DNA of 64,000 nt, from the NCBI GenBank assembly GCA_002842045.1, contig PHBX01000023.1:17497-81496 (forward strand), read 5' to 3'. The stretch is from Chloroflexi bacterium HGW-Chloroflexi-3 (GTDB lineage: Bacteria > Chloroflexota > Anaerolineae > Anaerolineales > Anaerolineaceae). Below the pieces are notes generated by a model. The model did not search any database and was not told the origin of the DNA. It saw only the letters and a list, made by a program, of their open reading frames with translations. This document shows positions 36,571 to 44,834 of this stretch, in pieces. Position numbers and translations under genes: made by a program. Positions within the stretch are counted from its first letter, which is position 1, and each line of letters starts with the position of its first letter.

Positions 36571-37491
36571 TCTGATTGCCACAATGATTAAGCCCATCAG
36601 GCAAATAATCCCCATCCCCCAACCAATAGTTGTGCGCTGGCTTTTTTCCATACTGTAAATGGAAAATGGTGGTTTTGGCGTCGGTGATGGGAAGGGTGTA
36701 ATAGTTGCAGAAGGTTGTGGTGTGATGGGTGTTTGACTGGGTGTGATCGTTCTTGTCGGAGGAATAGATGTATTTGTGATTGTTGGTGATAAAGTAGGTG
36801 TCGGTGCAATTTGCACAACCAGACGTTCACCAACAAATATAACCGGTGTTGGTATAAGATTATTCCATTGAATAATTTCTGCGATTGTGACATTATAGGC
36901 AATGGCGATTGACCATAGAGACTGGCCATCCAACACCTCATGAATGATCGATCCGTCTAATTGTGGAGTAGCAGTTATAACATCACTGACGAGATTTGGA
37001 TCAGGTGTGATCTGGTAGTTGATAGTTGGTTGAGCAGCCAATCCAGTCTGGATTTCCTGAACCTGTAACACATAATAAATCATGTCATTCTTGACAGCGA
37101 CACCAGCACCAACTTTTCCAAAAGGGTATCCCACAATGGTGTTCCAGTTGGCTGTGTCCGTCCACATCGAAAATACAACCACCTGCACTGTCAAATTGGA
37201 TCCTCCGGCAATATTTTCAAGAAATCCCAAGCTATTCAGAGTGGATCCATTTGCTCGATTGTGAGTAATCTGTCCAATTTCTGCCATGTATTCAGCGTGT
37301 TCCTGCGCTGAAGCCATTAACGTATTATCAATTTCTAAAGCCGCTAATGAGTTGTTCCCGCGAACACTGTTGACTGTATTGATTAACTCTAATGCGGAAT
37401 TGGCTTGTGCTTGAATAAGCCTTTCAGGCTGTAAAAAAGCATAAAAACCGATCAGGAATGCTGTAACAATTAAAATAAAAATTCGATGCAT
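36553..37491 (-). CDS. Secreted CAP/SCP-domain protein with LysM and C-terminal membrane anchor
   Basis: A 312-residue exported protein. A signal peptide or anchor (residues 4-22) leads to a CAP domain (ALELINTVNSVRGNNSLAAL, ASAQEHAEYMAEIGQITHN, NTIVGYPFGKVGAGV), a LysM module (HEVLDGQSLWSIAIAYNVT near 190), a Thr/Pro-rich linker of about 60 residues and a C-terminal helix with a basic RGFIRK end. The role is presumably at the cell surface; CAP-domain functions vary widely. No Shine-Dalgarno lies before the ATG, and a TATAAT ends 8 nt before it, which suggests a leaderless mRNA. Confidence 0.85.
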   Translation of the reverse strand: MHRIFILIVTAFLIGFYAFLQPERLIQAQANSALELINTVNSVRGNNSLAALEIDNTLMASAQEHAEYMAEIGQITHNRANGSTLNSLGFLENIAGGSNLTVQVVVFSMWTDTANWNTIVGYPFGKVGAGVAVKNDMIYYVLQVQEIQTGLAAQPTINYQITPDPNLVSDVITATPQLDGSIIHEVLDGQSLWSIAIAYNVTIAEIIQWNNLIPTPVIFVGERLVVQIAPTPTLSPTITNTSIPPTRTITPSQTPITPQPSATITPFPSPTPKPPFSIYSMEKSQRTTIGWGMGIICLMGLIIVAIRGFIRK

Positions 37492-37521
37492 TGCTGGGTA
37501 TTATAACCGATGCATCGAATT
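37480..37521 (-). promoter_or_regulatory. 12-bp inverted repeat framing the -10 box and start codon of the CAP-LysM gene
   Basis: AATTCGATGCAT (37480-37491) and ATGCATCGAATT (37510-37521) are perfect inverted copies 18 bp apart. On the minus strand the centre holds TATAAT and the second arm contains the ATG and first codons, followed by a T-rich run. It could be an operator or an RNA hairpin that hides the start codon. Confidence 0.55.
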
Positions 37522-37542
37522 CTTACCTTTTTTTGGATTTGA

Positions 37543-37968
37543 TCAGGAAAGAGATCTCTCCTGAAAATTCGTTCCCATGGCCTCAGCGATAAGCAAAAAA
37601 TCACTTGCTGAAACCATACCAATTATTAGACCATTATCATCTATCACAGGTAAATGGTGAATGTGGTTTTCCATCATGAGCATAGCACATTCCTTTATGG
37701 ATAGATCTTGTCGTACAGAAACGACTGGAGAAGACATGATGTCTTTGACTGTTAATTCTTTTGGATTTCGATTTTCTGCAACAATTTTATCGCTGATATC
37801 CCTTGAAGTAATAATCCCATAATCAGGATTCTTATCGCTTTTCCTGACCAAAACACTATTGATATACCGACGACGCATAATACTTAGAATCTCGTATACC
37901 GTTTGATCTGGATCCACAAATACAACCAGATCCATCATCCAATCTTTTACGGTATGTTTTTCATGCAT
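37543..37968 (-). CDS. CBS-domain pair protein
   Basis: A 141-residue protein of two CBS modules (VFVDPDQTVYEILSIMRRR then VSVRQDLSIKECAMLMMENHIHHLPVID), with no other domain. The sequences YGIITSRDISDKIV and IIGMVSASDFLLIAE close each module. CBS pairs bind adenine nucleotides and act as regulatory units; the partner is not evident. The ATG at 37968, behind AAAGGAG, is preferred to a TTG at 37989. A palindrome overlapping its -10 box is described next. Confidence 0.88.
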   Translation of the reverse strand: MHEKHTVKDWMMDLVVFVDPDQTVYEILSIMRRRYINSVLVRKSDKNPDYGIITSRDISDKIVAENRNPKELTVKDIMSSPVVSVRQDLSIKECAMLMMENHIHHLPVIDDNGLIIGMVSASDFLLIAEAMGTNFQERSLS

Positions 37969-38002
37969 TTCAAATATTCTCCTTTCCAATAATTACGAAA
38001 AT

Positions 38003-38029
38003 ATTATACTGATAACTACTATTAGTATA
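38003..38029 (-). promoter_or_regulatory. Inverted repeat overlapping the -10 box of the CBS-protein gene
   Basis: TATACTGATA (38005-38014) and TATTAGTATA (38020-38029) form a near-perfect inverted repeat (9 of 10 pairs) with a 5-bp centre. A minus-strand TATAAT (38008-38003) overlaps its edge, so a bound protein would block the promoter. No convincing -35 box was seen. Confidence 0.45.
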
Positions 38030-38072
38030 TAGAATCGTATGATAGAAAATCAAGTTATTACCTGGTAGAATA

Positions 38073-38840
38073 TCACCATTTCCATTGATTTAAGTACTCA
38101 AATAACGAATATGCAGTCATATCCAATTGTAATGGAGTTATTGAAACAAAACCTTCTTTCAATGCGCCATAATCTGTACCCGACTCTGGAACACCATGCG
38201 GGAATTCTCCTCCAATCCAATAATAAGGTACACCACGCGGGTCGTCTCGAATCACCAATGCATCCCGATACAAACGTAAGCCCTGCCTGGTGATTTGAAA
38301 TCCTTTAATTTCTTCCTTATTCAGATACGGCACATTTACACTTAAGATGGTTTTTGGTGGTAGCCCATAGTTGATGAGATGTTGACATGTCGTAATGGCA
38401 ATATCACCAGCTGTCGAATAATTCAGATTTCCACCATAATTTTCAGGAGAATCCAATGAAAACGCGACAGCGGGCAACCCTGATATTGCAGCTTCAAAGG
38501 CAGCGGTAACAGTGCCAGAATAAGTGACATCATTACCAATATTCGCGTTTGGGTTGATGCCAGAAACCACTAAATCAATTTTTTCTTCAATAAAACCCAA
38601 TAATGCGATTGCAACACAATCAGATGGAGCTCCATCTGAAGAAAATGCTTCTACTCCATCTATCAAATCCACCCTTCTTACTCTAAGTGGTTTATGAAGG
38701 GTTTTCTTGTGCCCGGATACTGACCAATTTTTATCTGGTGCTAATACCGTCACTTTTCCCAATTGGGTTAATGATTTCGCTAATTGAATAATCCCTGGAG
38801 CCAGAATTCCATCATCGTTTGTTACAAGAATGTGTGTCAT
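38073..38840 (-). CDS. surE: 5'-nucleotidase SurE
   Basis: A 255-residue metal-dependent nucleoside monophosphate phosphatase. ILVTNDDGILAPG holds the paired Asp metal ligands at the N-terminus; SVSGHKKTLHKPLRV, SSDGAPSDCVAIAL and LVVSGINPNANIGNDVTYSGTVTAAFEA are the conserved blocks. The ATG at 38840 gives the normal N-terminus; the longer frame adds four residues from a TTG. It stands alone between the CBS gene and the rpsB leader. Confidence 0.95.
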   Translation of the reverse strand: MTHILVTNDDGILAPGIIQLAKSLTQLGKVTVLAPDKNWSVSGHKKTLHKPLRVRRVDLIDGVEAFSSDGAPSDCVAIALLGFIEEKIDLVVSGINPNANIGNDVTYSGTVTAAFEAAISGLPAVAFSLDSPENYGGNLNYSTAGDIAITTCQHLINYGLPPKTILSVNVPYLNKEEIKGFQITRQGLRLYRDALVIRDDPRGVPYYWIGGEFPHGVPESGTDYGALKEGFVSITPLQLDMTAYSLFEYLNQWKW

Positions 38841-38981
38841 TAAATTTTCCAATTGTGTCTAGCTTTTATTATTTTTTCTTTTCCAATAATTCCATTATAG
38901 AATAATTCAACGGATCTTTTGATTTTTTGTATTTTTGATCCTTGAAATAATTGAAAAGCCATGTTTTCTGTCAACGTTTTC

Positions 38982-39011
38982 TGGACGATTCACCAAACAT
39001 TGTGTTATACT
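38982..39011 (+). promoter_or_regulatory. Extended -10 promoter of rpsB
   Basis: TGGACG (38982-38987), an 18-bp spacer, and TATACT (39006-39011) preceded by TG at 39003-39004. The predicted start near 39018 would place the leader hairpin at 39041-39101 close to the 5' end. Confidence 0.55.
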
Positions 39012-39040
39012 AATCCAGTTGCGTGCAGCAATATCACACA

Positions 39041-39101
39041 CGTTCTCTGACCATATCAGCGTGCATCTTGGATGTTCTGATCAAATGGGTTGAAGAGAAC
39101 G
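39041..39101 (+). promoter_or_regulatory. Structured rpsB mRNA leader
   Basis: CGTTCTCT (39041-39048) and AGAGAACG (39094-39101) pair perfectly and enclose a second pairing of ATCAG with CTGAT. The structure ends 40 nt before the rpsB ATG. Ribosomal protein S2 represses its own mRNA through leader structure in several bacteria, so autoregulation is plausible; it matches no class recalled exactly. Confidence 0.5.
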
Positions 39102-39141
39102 GAGGACTAACGAAAATTAATAAGGAGAAAGTAAAAACAAT

Positions 39142-40218
39142 ATGGCATCTGTAATTTCCATGAAAGCGCTCTTGGAAAGTGGTGTTCATTTTGGTCATCG
39201 TACCAATAAATGGCACCCTGGAATGCGTCCGTTTATCTTTACGGAACGTAATGGTATTCATATCCTTGATCTGCAACAAACAGTCAAGGCAATCAATTCA
39301 GCCTATAATATCGTTCGCGATACTGTAGCCGCTGGTGGAACAATTCTGTTCGTTGGCACAAAACGCCAGGCGCAAGAAACAATCAAAGAAGAATCGATGC
39401 GTTGTGGTATGCCTTACGTTACAGAAAGATGGTTGGGTGGCACATTGACCAACTGGTCAACAATCAGCCAACGAATTGGCGAACTTGAACGGCTAGAAAG
39501 ATTACACGAAACTGGTGAAATAAATTCTTACACCAAAAAAGAAGCCTTGATGATCGATCGTGAAATTAACCGTTTGATGATCCGATTAAGCGGTGTTCGC
39601 AACATGAAGAAAATCCCTGATTTGCTCTTCATTATTGATGTTAGCCGTGAAGAGACAGCTGTTCATGAAGCGAACTTGAAAGGCGTTCCCATCATCGCAA
39701 TGGTTGACACAAATTGCGATCCACGCAACATTGACCATGTGATTCCTTCAAATGACGATGCGATTAGAGCTATAAAATTAATGGTTTCCAAAATTGCTGA
39801 TGCAGTAATTGAAGGTAAATCTTTACGCAAAGATGAAGATTTAGATGAAGAAATGACATCTGGCGAAGAAAAACCGGTAGTTGTCCGCCGCCGCATGGAA
39901 GAAGATGCAGAATTGGCTGATGAGACATTATTAGGCGCTTCAACTTTAGCAAAACTTGATGTTGAAAAAGAAGAAGAAGTTGCAGAAGAAGTTGTTAAAG
40001 AATCACTCGAAGAAGAAACTGAAATTGTTGTTGAAGATCTTGTTGATATCGAAGTGGAAGAAGTTATTGTTAAAAAACCTGCAACAAAAGCCAAAAAGAC
40101 AACAAAAGCCAAAGTAACCAAAAAAGCTGAAGCAGTATCTGAAACACAAGCTGAAGTAATTGCTGAAGATGTTGAAGAAGATGTATCCGCCGAATCTGAA
40201 GATTTGGATGAAGAGTAG
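39142..40218 (+). CDS. rpsB: 30S ribosomal protein S2 with long acidic C-terminal extension
   Basis: A 358-residue S2. The core has [52 protein letters not shown], and [29 protein letters not shown]. Normal S2 ends near residue 240-260; here about 100 further residues of Glu, Val and Lys follow, with an [12 protein letters not shown] basic patch. AAGGAG lies upstream. It is co-transcribed with tsf, 46 bp downstream. Confidence 0.96.
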   Translation: MASVISMKALLESGVHFGHRTNKWHPGMRPFIFTERNGIHILDLQQTVKAINSAYNIVRDTVAAGGTILFVGTKRQAQETIKEESMRCGMPYVTERWLGGTLTNWSTISQRIGELERLERLHETGEINSYTKKEALMIDREINRLMIRLSGVRNMKKIPDLLFIIDVSREETAVHEANLKGVPIIAMVDTNCDPRNIDHVIPSNDDAIRAIKLMVSKIADAVIEGKSLRKDEDLDEEMTSGEEKPVVVRRRMEEDAELADETLLGASTLAKLDVEKEEEVAEEVVKESLEEETEIVVEDLVDIEVEEVIVKKPATKAKKTTKAKVTKKAEAVSETQAEVIAEDVEEDVSAESEDLDEE

Positions 40219-40264
40219 AACATTCCTATATTTGGAATGCAAGAATGTGAAGGATTTTTAAAAA

Positions 40265-40876
40265 ATGGCAATTTCAACTGAAGATATCAAAAAATTAAGA
40301 GAATCCACAGGCGCTGGCATTTTAGATTGCCGCAAAGCACTGGAAAGTGCAGATGGAGATTTAAACAAAGCATTGGATTTTCTGCGGGAAAAAGGTTTGG
40401 CAAAAGCTGCCAAACGTGCATCTCGTAATGCCTCAGAAGGTGTCGTCGAACTTTACAATCATGGCAATGGTCGCGTTGGCGTAATGGTAGAAGTAAATGT
40501 AGAAACCGACTTCGTTGGTCGCTCTGAAGCTTTCCGTGAGCTTGCTCATGAGATTGCCCTACAAATTGCAGCATCATCACCAGAGTATATTCGTGAAGAA
40601 GATATTCCCCAAGAAGTATTGGATAAAGAAGCACAAATCGCAGCTGCCAAAGCACGTGAAGATGGGAAACCAGAAGCAATCCTCCCACGTATAGTAGAAG
40701 GAACTTTGGAAAAATTCAAAAACGAAGTTGTGTTGATGCGTCAACCTTATATTCGTAATGAAGACATTACCATCCAACAATTAATTAACGAAAAAGTTGT
40801 TGCATTGGGTGAAAATATTGTCGTTCGCCGATTTGCCCGTTGGGCATTGGGTGAAACCACTTCTGAAGAAGAATAA
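40265..40876 (+). CDS. tsf: Elongation factor Ts
   Basis: A 203-residue nucleotide exchange factor for EF-Tu. IKKLRESTGAGILDCRKALE contains the conserved TGAGxxxCKxAL helix, and VNVETDFVGRSEAFRELAHEIALQIAA is the core block. It is of the short type (about 200 residues) found in Thermus and Chloroflexi rather than the 280-residue form of E. coli. A terminator hairpin follows its stop by a few bases. Confidence 0.97.
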   Translation: MAISTEDIKKLRESTGAGILDCRKALESADGDLNKALDFLREKGLAKAAKRASRNASEGVVELYNHGNGRVGVMVEVNVETDFVGRSEAFRELAHEIALQIAASSPEYIREEDIPQEVLDKEAQIAAAKAREDGKPEAILPRIVEGTLEKFKNEVVLMRQPYIRNEDITIQQLINEKVVALGENIVVRRFARWALGETTSEEE

Positions 40877-40881
40877 TTTAG

Positions 40882-41652
<771 letters not shown>

Positions 41653-41661
41653 CAAAAAGTG

Positions 41662-41686
41662 GGCTGAAAACACAGCCTATTTTTTA
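41662..41686 (+). terminator. Intrinsic terminator after pyrH
   Basis: GGCTG (41662-41666) and CAGCC (41673-41677) form a short GC stem with a 6-nt loop, followed by TATTTTTTAT. It lies 10 bp past the pyrH stop and faces the dnaK remnant. Confidence 0.7.
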
Positions 41687-41701
41687 TACCTGGACTAATT
41701 T

Positions 41702-42770
41702 TTACACATCCTGGAATTCACCTTCAATTACCTCGTTATTATACTCATTACCTTGACTTGTATTCTTTGCTCCGGTAGATGCTGTTTGTCCAGTTATGTA
41801 TTCCTTAAGGACTTGTTCTAATTCCAAGGTAGCTTCTTTAATTCCTGTTATGTTTTCACCTTTGATAATCTCGCGCAGCGATTGGGTTTTCGTTTCCAGG
41901 TATTGTTTCATTTGACTATTTATCTCAGCAGATTCATCCGTTAATTCCTTATCAGCCTGATAGATAACCTGATCTGCAACATTTTTAGCTTCAATTAATT
42001 CTCGTTTACGCAAATCATCCGATTCATGTTGTTTCGCATCCTGAACCAATCGATCGATTTCTACCTTATCCAGATTAGTGGAAGCAGTAATGGTAACTTT
42101 TTGTTCTTTTCCAGATGCTTTATCTTGTGCTTCCACACTCAAAATCCCGTTTGCGTCAATGTCGAAAGTTACTTCGATTTGAGGTATTCCTCGAGTTGTC
42201 CCTGGAATTCCCTCCAGACGAAATCTTCCCAGGCTGATATTATCGGACACAAGTTGATGTTCCCCTTGAAGAACATGATTATCGACGGCAGGTTGATTAT
42301 CTTCTGCCGTAGAGAAAATTTGTGATTTCTTAACCGGGATGGTCGTATTTCTTTCAATTACCCGAGTCATCACACTACCTAAGGTCTCAACACCCAGTGA
42401 TAATGGTGTAACATCCAATAAAAGAACATCCTTGACTTGTCCTGATAACACACCAGCTTGTACAGCAGCCCAATTTACCAACACTTCATCCCAATCATCA
42501 TCACCTAAATGAGTATCACCGCTTGTGGACTTGACTTCAATTACACCGTCACCAAATTCCAATGATGGATGTTACAGTATATTCTGGATTTATCACTGAT
42601 TGGCGTTTTGCATTTTGTCCAACCAACCTTTCTTTATTTTTGTTAAACGCAACCACAGATGGACAAAGACGCGAGCCTTCTATATGTATTGATTACAATC
42701 GGAACACCACCTTCCATAATGGCTACGACACTATTTGTAGTACCTAAATCGATACCAATAATTTTCGACA
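41702..42770 (-). pseudogene. dnaK: Decayed dnaK (Hsp70) copy with two large deletions and a frameshift
   Basis: The start [20 protein letters not shown] at 42770 is a perfect DnaK N-terminus. A 4-nt insertion then breaks the frame (AATACA-TATA-GAAGGC near 42680); in the shifted frame [20 protein letters not shown] continues as in DnaK. The text then jumps to [20 protein letters not shown], losing roughly 130 residues, and again from DDDWDEVLVNW to AAVQAGVLSG, losing roughly 150. The C-terminal substrate-binding part (286 codons from 42562) is open and well kept through EVIEGEFQDV. Total length is about 1.07 kb against some 1.9 kb for intact dnaK. No CIRCE element lies upstream. Confidence 0.87.
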
Positions 42771-42886
42771 TTTACAACTTCCTTGAGCATTAATAAATCG
42801 ACACATTTAAGAGTAATGTCCATACAATAGAATCTTGTTAACAAAAAAATAAGAATTAGATATACATTAATTTCTTTCACTGTTTC

Positions 42887-42915
42887 TTGTTTTTATCTGA
42901 AAGGCTATTTATAAT
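42887..42915 (+). promoter_or_regulatory. Promoter of the NfeD-family gene
   Basis: TTGTTT (42887-42892), a 17-bp spacer and a perfect TATAAT (42910-42915). A short leader follows, with GAGGAAA before the ATG at 42938. Confidence 0.65.
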
Positions 42916-42937
42916 CTGATTAGGAAATGAGGAAAAA

Positions 42938-44260
42938 ATGAAATTAATCAGGCTAATTACCATAACATCATGGATATTAATTGCCATAATTATTCCAATC
43001 CAGTCTGTGTATGCACAGTCTTTGTCGCCGATCATCATTACCATCCAGGTTCAAGGTCCATTAACCCCAGCTTTAGTTGGATATATTGATCGCGGATTAT
43101 CAACTGCTGAAAGGGTGGGTGCTGAATTATTGATTCTGCAATTAGATACACCCGGTGGCAGTATTGATTTAATGAATACAATTGTCCAGAACATACGATC
43201 AAGTGAAATTCCAGTCGTGGTTTATGTTGCACCCAGAGGAGCGATCGCAGGAAGCGCAGGAACATTAATCACTCTGGCCGGACATATCGCTGCTATGGCT
43301 CCAGAAACAGCTATTGGAGCTGCGAGTCCTGTGGGTGGTCAGGGAGAGGACCTGGGAGAAACCATCGAAGCCAAACAAAAAGAGATATTGAAGGCCTCTG
43401 TCAGATCATTGGCTGCAAATAGAGGAGCGGAAGCAGTGGCTTTGGCTGAGGACACGATTGAAAATGCTAAAGCCGCATCTGCAGAAGAAGCATTGGCAGT
43501 GGGTTTAATTGACCTGATTGCTACAGATTTGAATGATCTGGTTGAAAAAATCAACGGCAGCACTGTTGAGTTGGCTTCAGGAGCAAGTGTTCTCAACCTT
43601 GATAATTCCGTTCTTCTTCCTGTAGAAATGAGCTTTATCGAAAATCTCTTGCAATTATTAACCAACCCAAATATTCTGTTTATTTTATTGACCATTGGTG
43701 TCCAGGCAATTTTTATTGAATTATCCAATCCAGGAGGATGGGTCGCAGGATTTATTGGAGCAGTTTGTCTGATCCTGGCAGTATATGGGCTTGGGGTCCT
43801 ACCCGTTAATTGGTTTGGCATTCTATTTCTGGTTACTGCATTTATTCTCTTCATTTTAGAGATAAAAGCACCTGTTCACGGTGCATTAACTGCTGCAGGA
43901 ACAATATCATTTATAGTCGGATCCTTGGTGCTTTTCAATTCTATCGAGACCCCAGGATTTCCACAAGTATCGGTACCTCTGGTTGTTTCAACCGGAATTT
44001 TCTTAGCTGGTGGTATTTTCGTTGTACTGCGATTTGCCATTCGGGCTCTTAAAACACCTGTTAGGACAGGAATGGAATCATTGATGGGTTTAACTGGTTT
44101 TGTCATTTCACCATTGGAACCCAACGGTACAATTCAACTGGCTGGAGAAGAATGGAGTGCCATTACAGATGATTTTGGAAACTTACCTGCTGGAACTCCC
44201 ATTCAAGTGATTGATAAACGTGGAATTTCATTAATCGTAAAACGAATTGAAAAATTTTAA
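42938..44260 (+). CDS. NfeD/ClpP-class membrane serine protease
   Basis: A 440-residue protein. A signal peptide (to about residue 26, ending VYAQ) precedes a ClpP-like domain with LDTPGGSIDLMNTIVQNI and APRGAIAGSAGTLITLAGHIAAMAP; the catalytic Ser lies in AGSAG and Lys in the following helix region. Four to five transmembrane helices follow (about 235-375) and then a small OB-fold NfeD domain (GLTGFVISPLEPNGTIQLAGEEWSA). This is the long NfeD form; it usually pairs with a stomatin-like protein, which is not adjacent here. Confidence 0.92.
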   Translation: MKLIRLITITSWILIAIIIPIQSVYAQSLSPIIITIQVQGPLTPALVGYIDRGLSTAERVGAELLILQLDTPGGSIDLMNTIVQNIRSSEIPVVVYVAPRGAIAGSAGTLITLAGHIAAMAPETAIGAASPVGGQGEDLGETIEAKQKEILKASVRSLAANRGAEAVALAEDTIENAKAASAEEALAVGLIDLIATDLNDLVEKINGSTVELASGASVLNLDNSVLLPVEMSFIENLLQLLTNPNILFILLTIGVQAIFIELSNPGGWVAGFIGAVCLILAVYGLGVLPVNWFGILFLVTAFILFILEIKAPVHGALTAAGTISFIVGSLVLFNSIETPGFPQVSVPLVVSTGIFLAGGIFVVLRFAIRALKTPVRTGMESLMGLTGFVISPLEPNGTIQLAGEEWSAITDDFGNLPAGTPIQVIDKRGISLIVKRIEKF

Positions 44261-44267
44261 CAAAAAA

Positions 44268-44297
44268 GCAGAGTGATCAACACCCTGCCTATTTTTT
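44268..44297. terminator. Hairpin terminator between convergent genes
   Basis: GCAGAGTG (44268-44275) pairs with CACCCTGC (44281-44288) with one A-C mismatch, followed by TATTTTTT. It lies between the NfeD gene and the UPF0316 gene. Confidence 0.7.
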
Positions 44298-44303
44298 CTT
44301 TAG

Positions 44304-44825
44304 CTATGCCCGCCAAAAACCCCGTCTGATTGGCCGGACATCTTCTGCCGTAACAAAGGCATCCTTATCCATCTCAAGGACGATTGTTTCTACTTCATCC
44401 ACTTTCCGTCTCAATACTGCCACGTGAAGAACAGACACCATCCCGCTTCTCCCTCTTCCGGAGACTTCTGTCACAGCAAAACCAGAATTTCTGAGTGCAT
44501 CCGCAATTCTTGGTCCAGCCATTGGGCTGAAAACTGTCATATGAATATGCCCAATAGCCAATCTGTTTTCAATATTCATTCCCACGACATTTCCCGTTGC
44601 AAAGCCAGCTGCATAGGCAATGATGTTAAGAAAATTATCCATATTGGACAACACAGATGTAATAGCAATCACAAACAACAAGGATTGAAAGAAACCTAAA
44701 ACCCAGGCCAACCCTTTTCGTCCCCGGAATACAAATAATACCCGGATGGTATCCAAGGACATATCAGATACGCGTAATAAAAAGATGATCAGAATAATCA
44801 GGATTGGAGAGGATGGTAATGGCAT
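44304..44825 (-). CDS. UPF0316-type membrane protein (DUF2179 domain)
   Basis: A 173-residue protein with three N-terminal transmembrane segments (ILIILIIFLLRVSDMSLDTIRVL, then the GFFQSLLFVIAITSVL and FLNIIAYAAGFATGNVVGM regions) and a cytoplasmic C-terminal DUF2179-like ferredoxin-fold domain with VSGRGRSGMVSVLHVAVLRRK. This matches UPF0316 proteins, whose role is unknown. It lies 9 bp downstream of the glucan phosphorylase gene and probably shares its transcript. Confidence 0.87.
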   Translation of the reverse strand: MPLPSSPILIILIIFLLRVSDMSLDTIRVLFVFRGRKGLAWVLGFFQSLLFVIAITSVLSNMDNFLNIIAYAAGFATGNVVGMNIENRLAIGHIHMTVFSPMAGPRIADALRNSGFAVTEVSGRGRSGMVSVLHVAVLRRKVDEVETIVLEMDKDAFVTAEDVRPIRRGFWRA

Positions 44826-44834
44826 AAGAATCTC

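Noticed and set aside
39663..40277. 204-codon Ser-rich minus-strand frame over rpsB
   Set aside because: It is the antisense of the Glu/Lys-rich S2 tail; low complexity gives long open frames by chance.
42562..42747. 61-codon plus-strand frame upstream of the NfeD gene
   Set aside because: It is antisense to the dnaK relic, whose DnaK text explains the sequence.
42771..42937. CIRCE or heat-shock operator for dnaK
   Set aside because: No TTAGCACTC-N9-GAGTGCTAA pattern was found.
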